64,000 bases of DNA, from positions 49,434,519-49,498,518 of the forward strand of contig CM049306.1 in assembly GCA_026874595.1 (NCBI GenBank), given 5' to 3'. Position 1 is the first letter of the stretch; every line of letters begins with the position of its first letter. Below the pieces are notes generated by a model. That model was not told where the DNA came from and did not search any database. It saw nothing but the letters and a program-made list of their open reading frames with translations. This stretch comes from Sipunculus nudus (taxonomy: Eukaryota; Annelida; Sipuncula; Golfingiida; Sipunculidae). Positions 35,101 through 46,529 of the stretch are shown here, one piece after another. The translations under genes and the position numbers were made by a program.

Positions 35101-36872
35101 GGGGTTTAAACAAAATTTTCGGCCTAGTCCCCCCCCCCCCTTTTCTGGACCTGGGGGCCTTTTTTTAAGAGTTTCATAAGTCCTCCTGGGTTGATCCCCC
35201 CTCCCCCACTTTCCTAAATCCTGAATCCGCCCCTGTTATATACTCCCTGATTCAAATCTTGGACAGTTTCACACTTTGTCATATTTACATATATGTCGCT
35301 GAACTGATGACAATATCACACGCACCATTTTGTGCATTCCTGCTTCCTTGATCCAACGGATGTTGTCATTATATTGCACCTTTGTTGACTCGGGGACTAA
35401 ACATAAAATATGTTATCAGAATATATAATCAACTTTTTGAGTACAACAGACCGAGCAATATATAAAATCAAAGATATTCATTGAAGTATCAAAACAAAAA
35501 CATTTTTTATTCTTCAAAAGAACAAATTACTTTCAAAGAATAGACCTAATTGACCGAGTGGGTAAATATAATCAAAGAGACAAGGTCAATGGTGACTGAT
35601 AACCAATTTAAGAAATATTTAAGATATACATTTGTATCTTTTATTAGCTTTAAGATTTGCCATTAACTTTTAACTTGATTAGAAGAAGGCGAAAAAAGAC
35701 GCATGCGCAAATGCAGTCATGGAGTTTATGTCACCATTCTGCAATACAATCAGTCAAGTTACAAACAGTCGTTGAGCGTAAACGGACCTCCTTGTTCAAT
35801 GAATTCCTTAAGCACCCGAGTCGCGATCTCGTCCGTCTTCTCCAGGTCACGAGAGTCGCCTGAAGCACACACCCATCTGCAAATATGAAAGTTTCTTCTT
35901 TTTAAAGTTACTTACCGGTCGTAGAGCATTGTCTCTTGTCATATACTGTCGTGGGTAGTTCAGTAGGGAAAAAATTGGAGATTCCTGACCAAAGTTTTGG
36001 AAATTTTAATTTTGGAGTGTCCAAAAAGATTGGCATCTTTTTCAGATTTAGTATGGTCTTTGTAACAGTTATTCAACAAATGAGTATGCTACAACAGCGT
36101 ATTATTATAAGGTAATAAATCGTTTTCTTGTATGATTATCTGGTTATGGTGAAAAGCAGTTGTCACCGCAGTGTTTACACAATTGAATGGTTTTAGTTTA
36201 ATAGTCGGCAGTGGTGACATACTGCTACAAGAACAGGTTCTATGGATAAACGTCCGAAAAAGATTCCGACCGTCACAGACACATATATTCTCCACGTTCA
36301 TTAAAGCCATGTAAAGGCTGTAAATCACCACACTCTAACTTAATTACATGAACGAGGAAAACGACATTGCTCAGACATGTTATCTTGGGTGATAGTAAAT
36401 GTGGCAAAAGATGTGGGCAGATTTAACAGTTTGGCACATGATATTCGAGGTCTTCAAATTTTCGCATTTGTTCGCCAACATTTCCAAAAAAAATCTTGTT
36501 CCCTTTAAATTCTTGTTTATGCTTACGATGAGAGCTTAAGATGTACATTTGTCATCCATCTACCTGAACGGGCCAAATCCAAGAGAAAATATATCACCCA
36601 TGATGTGTTGTACGTATGAAGGGTAGCGGAACATGGTCCCGGTCGTATCACCTTCCTTCTTCACGTCAGCTCCTTCGAGAAAATAATCTCCATATATAGC
36701 ATATGTTAAGAAGATCTTGCATAGATTGTCATATATGTCACAAAATGGGAAACAATATAATAAAGACAGAAAGCTGTACATGTCTACGTAAAGACTGGTA
36801 AACAATATAAAGTACATATTCTATAATAATAAAAATAATAATAATAAAAATATATTTTTATTAATTTTATTA

Positions 36873-36911
<39 letters not shown>

Positions 36912-39900
36912 TTATTATTACTATTATTATATTACTATAAATTTTTTAATTTTTTTTTATTTTATTATTAAAATTATAATTATTATTATTATTATTATTA
37001 TTGTTGTTGTTGTTGTTGTTACAGGAGTATGTATAGCATTGCTAAAAACAAAATCTGTGTCTGTGTTTGTGAGTAAGCATGTCTTACCAGCCCTGGAGGC
37101 CTCCAGTAGAAACGCATTGCCATAGTCCCAGAAGAACATACCACGGTCCGAGAGTTTGTTGATGGCGGCCACATGACGCCTGAGTCTGGTGATAAAAACA
37201 CAGTCCTACCATTGGGACATTATAGTTGACATGATAGAAACCAGAAAGCATTCAAAACAGGCAATGCTTAATATATTTAACATTGGGATATTTGTAAACG
37301 AAGAGAGAATGGAAGGAATGAGGTACTGAAGGTAATAGGTGGAAGGAATGAGGTACTGAAAGTAATATAACTACCCATGAACCTCCCACAACCACTATGT
37401 TAAATTCAAGCTTATCTATGTACGTCGGTGCTTTAAATATCTTTGGTCTCATAGGTGTCATGTCTACAAAAGATTCCGCACTTCGTTATCATTTTTTTAA
37501 CGGTTTACCTTTTGAATACCCTTTTGAAAATTCAATGTGGATTGAAAGTGTGAGTTCTGCAGACCGTATACCGAATCGTGGCAAAGTGAACAAGTACAGT
37601 TCGCTGGAGCAAAGAGATGGGGAAAATGCCCATATGAGAATAATCTTCTTGAACACTGAACATGACCTCAGTTGTTCTTCAATGTTCTTCAGGATGACAA
37701 TATGTATAGCTGACCATACAACCTTATGCTTTCTGGATGCTTTTGTTATTCTTATACAGACTATCCGTACATAAAGTGGTTAAAATAACCTTATTAATGG
37801 GTCTAGATGTGACCCTTAATGTTCTATTTTAGACTCTGGTGTGCGTATCCAAACGGAACCATTAGGCATGAACAAAAACGCACTCTAAATGCATTCACCC
37901 TGAATGTGTTTTTGGTTTATAGGCGAAGAAGTTGTAATATTATACTCCTGTATTATATTTGGTATAATTATATACATAAGTACTCACGATTCCTGAACCA
38001 GGTTCTTAAAGCGCACTGGGTCCTCGTGCATCAGTGAAAGTGATTCTTCATACGTCAGCTGCAAGTTTCATAAAACAAATTACTAATTAATAGCACAAGT
38101 TAAGTTAGTCAATATAAAAAAAAATTATTACCTTTACGAAAGAAGTTACCTGTCTGTCAATTCCTCTGTTAGCTCGAAGTTTAAGATTATATCAAACCAT
38201 TTCGGACGGATTTATATAATATTTGAGAAGAATATTTGTCAAGTAGAGTACATTTGATTTTAGATGCTGATTCAGATCCAGACACACAGACAAGGTATTT
38301 CTTTAAAATATGTCTTAATTTCTTTTTATACGTTAGTAAAGTATAGCAAGTACTGACACCAGGGCCACTAAAAAAATAACAAAACATGACTGATTGCACT
38401 ATTGGGCGATCATCAGTCATAACACTTTATAGGTGGTCCATACGACTGTTTGCAAATTATTAAGAAAAGTGACTGGTTTTGACATTTGGTTCGGTTTTTT
38501 TCTACTATTCAAAGAATATACTACATGTAGTACAATAATTATCAGTGCAAAGCATTCTCTCAAATTCTGTTAAAACGCATAGAATATAAACAAATGGAAT
38601 TTTCTGTTAAGCCTAACTCCTACTGAACTTTCGCTGAACTATGATTCCATGCATTTTTTTTAAATGACTAACATGTGTCCGTTTACCTGTCATACAAACC
38701 TTCTTAAATAGAATTGTAATAACAATGGAAAATTAAACCTATGAATATTTTTATAAATAAGGCAAGCAATATAAAACTGGCTGGAACATGACCGAATTAT
38801 AGTGGTCAGGGTTTCTCTGCTTTTAAATTTAGCTCTTAACGTATATAATTAGAATCCTACAAACATTTATATTGCTCATCAAAGGTATACCTGCACAGGA
38901 TAATATCCACCGAGGAATGGGTTGTGGCAAGATGTCTGATCAGAGCCAAGGTCAACCAGAAGATCACCGGTACTGTCATACTCATAAACCAAACGTTCCC
39001 TGGTTAAAACAAAATAACATCTTTGATAAAAATCAAGTTCTGTAATAATAATAATAATCTTACTGTCCATATCAAAATTAGAATCTGGCCACACAGCACA
39101 GTACCCTTACAAATTTGAAATACAGCAGAGACGTGCCTCGTTTTACGGAATAAGTCTTTGTTTTCTCCCGATAATCAAAATAGGAAAACGAAAATTACCA
39201 TTTTTGCGACGAAAATATAATATGATTTATATATGATATATAAAACGTCGCAAAATTAATGTTAATAATATTTATACTTATCAGTTGTAGCTATACACTT
39301 ACTATCTTAGACATGCATTTTAATAACACTTCCCTATTCTTGCATGATTATTTTTAGTGATCTTGCATGTTTTTCGTAGTTCATTTAAATGTTGTTTGCT
39401 AGACTTCTAATGATCATTTTTCTTATATCTAAACTAAAAAGAAACAATTTCGTTCTTAAAGGAATGTATTATGCAAAGTTTTATAAATATCATTATTTTA
39501 ATGAAGAAATTAAGTGTTGTATTCAAAATATAATAACTTTACTCAGAGTAGTATTATAGTGGCGTCTCAATATCGTCGTTGATCAGCCGTATTTAAAAAA
39601 ATAAACACAAACCTACTAACCATAAATCCACAATGTTTCCATGGTAACCTATGCTTACAGCTCTCCTCTCTCGACGAGCTGCCCTGATCATCGCGATGAC
39701 GTCATCAAGTTTATTAGTGACCTCCATCACCCATCCTTGTTTGTGCCGCTTGTAAAGCGCTTCCTCGCTCACCTGAAGTTATTAAGTTTCACTTTTTATA
39801 CAGCTGCACATGCAGTTATGAAGCAAAGTGTGTTAATGGTAGATTTTTTATATAACAGACCTTTTCTTTATCATATATTAGTTCGGAACGTAGGAATGTC

Positions 39901-42900
39901 CGCAGAACCCCAGCACTCGTGTTTATCATTGTAATATTACATAATTAAAACTCCAAGGCTCCTCTCAAGTTCTCACATTAGGAACATATACTATGTGCAT
40001 TTCTATATGACAGTTCAGGGCCGAGCAGGGGCGGACTGGACCGCGGGAATTTTTCCAGTGGGCGAAAGGCATTAGCAAAATATTAATGCCCGTGAGCCGA
40101 CAATATGGACAAAACATAGATGCCAGTGGGCCGATGGAGTTATATTTGGGCCGTCTCCAAATAAATGTGCAGGGCTTTTTCCTCATCCGAGTCCTCCCTC
40201 GGGGAGGGGGTATGGAGGTGGTAGAGAGAGTCTCATTTTTATAAGATATTTTTATATACATTTGATTACATAATAAATTAATAAAATCCCATTTATATTA
40301 ACTGTGATTATCCCCCGCCCCTTTTAATACAAAGAAACTACTCCAGCGAAATATGACCGCCGCACGGCCGCGGTGTTAATAGTGGAAAAACGTCGAACGT
40401 GGCATACCCGGAGCAATGTTCGTGTCCACTCTATTTCACTCAGAGTTTCGAGAAAAATGTTTACGATACTTGAGCTGCATACGCAATTCTTTTTCCAAAT
40501 TATCACATAGCTTGTATTTAACGCATTTGCATAATTTATAAAATTTTGATTGATTCAAATAACTGGTTATGACTGAAACAGACACCTACCTCGGCCACTA
40601 CACCGACACAACCTGCAATAACGGCCGCTTTGGCCTGGGCGCCGCTCATCCCTCCAAGTCCTGACGTCACAAAAACCTTAAATAATACAATATCAACACC
40701 AGTACATTATCAGAACAATACAGAATTAACAAATTGTCTTCTTTCCATGAATGAATGTAAATTTTGCCAGTATTATATAAATATCTCTGATACTCAAATG
40801 TATTGTATTCTGATAATGAAATTCATTATCCCATCAGCCAATGGATCTTGTTTTTTAAACAATGTACTGTTCTCATTGCAAATACTGCTTTTATTAATTC
40901 ATACATTAGCTTTTATATGCTTAGGTGCTTTACCGCATAAACCTGGATAACCATTGCACTGTGCTCCTAGCTGGTTATACAGAGAGGTTTGATAATCGGA
41001 TACTTGGCAGAGTTTGTATATTTACAAGTAAATTTTTCCATCAGTGTCTATAACTTCTTGGTATCAATAGAGCCTCCGACAAAATTTAGAGTTGTATATA
41101 AAATCTAGGACACTCTGGTATTTTCGTGTTATTCAAGATATATCCTTGATGAAGTGCTGTTTCATTCAAACTGCGACAATATCAGTAATTGGAAAAAATT
41201 TGAAGTACACAATTTTGCATAAACACAATTAAATTTTGCTGCAAGATTCAACTTGGGCCGATGTATGGAATACCAGCTTTTATTGTTACTTTATCTTGAC
41301 CTCTAAAAGAATTTTTGACTTACAATATTTTATACCAAATAACCTTCATAAAAAACATGACGCACAACGGAAAAACAACATAATCACAATTTTATCATGG
41401 AAAGTCTTACCTTCCCGGAAGGATCATAAAGTCCAAGGTATTTTCTTGCAGCGTTCAGAACAGTCAGCTGTCGAAAATAAAATATAGAACTCATGGAATT
41501 TATGTGGATTTTCATTCCATATGTCTACGAACCCTTTAAAGTGAAATGTTACATAAAATGTTTGACACTTAATAAGGACTATATTCCTCCGCAGTGTATG
41601 CTTACATACTTATGGTTATATCCCCGACTCTTGTAATATAATTCTTTTCAAATTCTAGAAAACTCGGAAAACCTCGCATTCGCGCGGAAATCATACAGCT
41701 AGGAACTTAAAACAATTCGATAAAATAACAAACGACCTAAAATCACCACATACAATTTCTGCAAGAAATGCAAGATATTTGTTTCCCACAGAATAAATAC
41801 ACTGATATTAATTTTGACTTTTAAAAATCAATGACAAAGTTGTATACCGTTGTCCCGTGAACAATGCCCTGTGGTCCAATGTAGCAGTAGCTACCCGCTG
41901 TCATTTGTCCATACCTATGAAGAAAAATAGTACACAAATTAAAGATATTAAAACCGGAACATGATATTTATGAAAATTGCACTTTGTCAAGGCATTTTCG
42001 ATGGAATAATACATGAGGAAAAAAGATTTTATACAATATAATGGATTGCACAAACGGACTTTTCAATATTTAATTAAAAAAAAATAAATTAGACCAACAC
42101 TTCAAAGTAAACAAAAAATTATGAACTTCAAACAAATTATATAATAATAAAAAAACTCATTTATATAAAGGAAATCCTATATAAAGATCACGTATAAAAG
42201 TAAGTGGACAAAAGAATAATAGAATCTGAGGGTTTTACTTTTTTAGCTCTAAAATCTAGAATTTTCATTGGATGGTGAAATAATTATAATTTAAGTGGGA
42301 AATATTTTTTTTTCAATTAAGATTTAAAACATGACACCATACACAAAATAGCAAAGTTGCTTTGTGCCAATATGCACGGGATCGACCTGCTACAATGCAA
42401 ATAAAAATTTTAAAAGAATACACAGAACTCACATTGTTACACCCAGGGCAAACATTCGTTCGTATGATTCCCTCGAGGAATAGTTCGGTATGACCTACAA
42501 TGTATAAAACAATACATGGTTTTTATAACCCACCACAATTTTGACATTATCACGTCGTGATGTACCAAAAGTTTATTCTGCCAGAGCTCACGGACTAAAT
42601 TTCGTTCACAAAATATCTATGCATGCTTTGGAAAGAAGATTAGGATATGACGGTGTGGAGCAGAGTTTTTGCCATTAAATTCATTGATTTTCGTGTTTTC
42701 TAAAATTGTCTATTCAACACTTGTCAACTCAGCGAAACGTTCAAGAAAAATCACCAGGCAATACTAAGCAGGAAATTATTTAGATGATATATTTATACAT
42801 TCTCTCTCTGTATGTATGTTTTTGTTTATTTATTTCATTATTTCTTTAGTTATACTGGGGATTGGGGGTTTATATTGGTATTTGGAGAAAGTATGTGCAC

Positions 42901-45900
42901 GCTTTGCGGCGAGGGATCAGAAATCAACAAATCCTAGCTTGTAAATTTCAGTGTCAAAGCTGGCTTTGATTAATCCATATATCTAGTGCAAGTGCACCGA
43001 TGTTAATTTCACTTCGTACTTTTTTCATTGCTCAAGGTGATTAAATATTTGAGCGCCCATACAGGTATGTGGCTTATTGTTTTACCGGATAGGCGTCTGT
43101 GCCCGCGTATAGACTTTCAAAATTATTATATCTCAGACAAGCTGCCACCTTTATGTTTGATATCTAAATAGTATAAAATCGCATGATGGACTTTTCAATT
43201 TACAGATAAATATATTTTTTTTTGCCTTTTATACGCTGTGTCAGTTTTGTTTGATCATTCCATAATATAATCGATGTTTGTTAATATATATAGTAATTAT
43301 TTTGTCAGAAATAAAAATGAACTGATTATCAAATGTTTAGTATATCGTAACACCGGTATTCAGCCAATATCCTGGTGTACATTTAAGGGTTAATATATGA
43401 CCAAATGCTTACAGCTATATTGAAACCTTCAAAACACTGTTTGTGTGTGTAATGTTTGTGTTCAAGATAACATTTAGTTACTTGTTAAACATCCTGGACT
43501 ACATCATAAGTAATCTGTCTTTGTGTTTCTTTGAGGTCTTATCATGTCCCCTAGGCCCTGCTTTCAAATATTTCGGGGAGAGGGTGGTTGGGTGTGAGTG
43601 GGGGGGGGGGGGGGGGTAACGTTGAACCACGAAATTTTTTAAGCATTGCCAATAAGCAGGTTTTTAACGGGTAATCTGGGTTGTACATCACACATTCCTG
43701 TGCACTTTAGAGTGGTTAGTGACCACTTAAAATATAATATAGGACTATTAATGTCCTTTTATGTGTTAGTATGTTGGTCAAAAACACTGCATATTCGCTT
43801 GCCTATAGATCGGGCTTCAAGGGACACCCCTCCCTCCCCCATGGCCTAATTTCTCAGGAACAGCAGGAGCTAGCTTACCCATGTCAAATGTTGTGGGATT
43901 GAGCTTTTTGTGGACCACCTGCACTGACTTACATTTACGGGGGAAAAGCTAGAAACCCTTTGAAAATCTTCCTCTACAAAATCTTTCAGCCAAATTGTTC
44001 ACAGAAATGATCCTATAGATGTGCTCTCTCAAATTTGTTTAAATGGTTTTGGTTCGATGAATTTTGTCTGAGATAGGCCTACAGGAATTTGAACTTAGTC
44101 ATTTGACCAAGTTTACAAGCATACTAACATAACAATCTCACAAACTTCAGGACCTGGCATCACCAAGTTGTGCAAATATTGGTCACATGACTCATACTTG
44201 AAACTGAGGTTTTTGTGACGCGACTTTCATCGACCTGTTTTACGGGCAAAAACCTCGTAATTTTATCCTATTCTACATTAAAATTGTTTTCCGATGAAAC
44301 TGTTGAGCCAAATGATTAAATTTTTTTCACAAGAATTATCGTAGGGTGGGGTTGTCTCAATTTGATAAGAATAGATCGAGGTCACTGTTTTTTTTTGTAC
44401 AATCACGGAAAGCTGAATTTGGCAAGTGGCCAAGTATCAAACTCAGGGCTATAGTAGTCCTCTTTTGCATAACACTACATTTTTATATAAAAAAAAAATC
44501 TTATGAATATGTCAGCATGAAATGAAGCATTGTTTCAGTATGTGTAAACAGATTTGGATAGAATTTGTCTGTATCTATTTATAGCTTTAGCAGACTTATT
44601 CTCGTATAATTTGAAGTAAGACTTTGCTAAATTTGTCTACATTTTTAAAATATAACACGATACAAGCTGACCTCTTGATATTATGAATGATTTATTTAAA
44701 CTACAATAACATGACTGTTGATAGGCGATTATTAGGTGATTTTACTTTTTATTATCCAGTGTCACTTCAAGAGCTTGAAAACTAGTAATTTCGCTGATGA
44801 TATGCCATATCAGTTAGATTTTGCAGAAAGAGATGTAAAGTCAAAACATTTGAATTAACTATTTATATTGGAAAAAATATCGGTACTCAATGTAAACAAT
44901 TTTTTTAATGTTTATTAAAATATTGATCAACATTTAAATGTTTGGCTCATATAATTCAACAAAATTCATTTGGGTATATGTAGAAGGTTACGCCACTTGG
45001 TAAAAATTCTGTGGCCTATCACGAACCAAATCTTTAACAAAAAATAAATTGTGTACAAAACAGGCATATATTTTCAAGATGGCCGCCAAAAAGACATTTA
45101 GCTAAGCATGCTGAACATCCATCACATTTTTCATACAGTTCAGATGCCGTGGTAACTGAAAAACAGCGCCATTTGGTAATCAATCCTTTTTTGGGGGGAT
45201 CTGGCTCATGGACTATATTAACGTTTTGTCATAGTTGTGCAATATCATTGTAGTGGGTATAACTTTCATTTGGCGATAGCACTCGGAATTTCCAGTGAAT
45301 GGTCACAATCCGTGAAAACCAGCGATATATGACTCTCTATAACTGATTTATTATTAATTAGACCTTTAATTACCACTTCCACGTTTTAACCACTGAAATA
45401 ATTTCACTTCATTATGCTAGGCATATGTCGGAATATGGACATGCAGGTCATTTTTTTATGAAGACGTTTTTGTGTTTTACCCTTTTTCTGAAATAAGGTC
45501 AATATGACCCTGTTTTGCAACAGAAAGGATAAAAAGCACACATTTATCGGTGCCATTGACTTCTCTAATAAACAGAACTACACCAAACTAAACATATTTT
45601 ATCAATGCATGTGTTTAATATTTACCGTTTTAGTTATGACCTTGACGTTTGCCATCAAGGTTGGTCTTTGGGCCTCATATATTCGCTATGGCGAAATCAA
45701 ACAGTCGTCATTAGATATGGTTCATATAAAATGAAAGCATCGACATATGACTCTCTCGAAATTATTCACCTTTGGGTGACCAGTCTTTATTTTGATTTTG
45801 CAAAAGCAAAACATTGTCTCAAAATATTTATCAAAATGTAGATAAAGTTAATTTATTGTAAAATGTACAATAAATAAGAGTGTATATATCATTTTCTTCT

Positions 45901-46495
45901 GATATTTCAGACAATATTCAGGAAGACTAGCAAAGGCAGGCGGGTATTATGCACAGTTTAATCAGTTTTTAAGTGCATACAGGTGTGATCAGCTGTTTCC
46001 CTGAAATTAACAATTCCTGTCTTGTAAGTTTAAGTGTCACATTTGGTGTTCACCAACCAAGTAATTTTTTTCCACGCTCGGTAATGTCGATTTCATCTCT
46101 GTGTTATATAATTAAATATTTCTATACCAGAGTGTGTGCGCGTGCGTGTGCCTGTCGATGTATTACCATGCCGTTTGTGATGATGACTCTCGGAGCGTCA
46201 CTGTGACTCGGGAACAGCCCCATCGGGTGCCCGGAAAACATGACCAATGTCTGTTCCTCTGTCATTGTTGACAAATAGTGCATCGTCAGCAGAAACTTAA
46301 AATAAAATAAAAATATATATATAAGGTACAAACTTGTACCAATGTTATGTCATCGAAGACGTTGAATTCGAATTCTCTCTGCAGTGCTGAGACTTATGGG
46401 ATGGTTATTTTTTTTGTTCCGGGTATATTTTACATGGTATGCAAACTTTAAATATAAACATGAACTAAACAACCTTTAGGATATACCTGGAACAA

Positions 46496-46529
<34 letters not shown>

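Noticed and set aside
45504-45841. Overlapping plus frames with hydrophobic stretches
   Set aside because: They lie in UROC1 intron 4 on the opposite strand, overlap each other in two frames and match nothing known.
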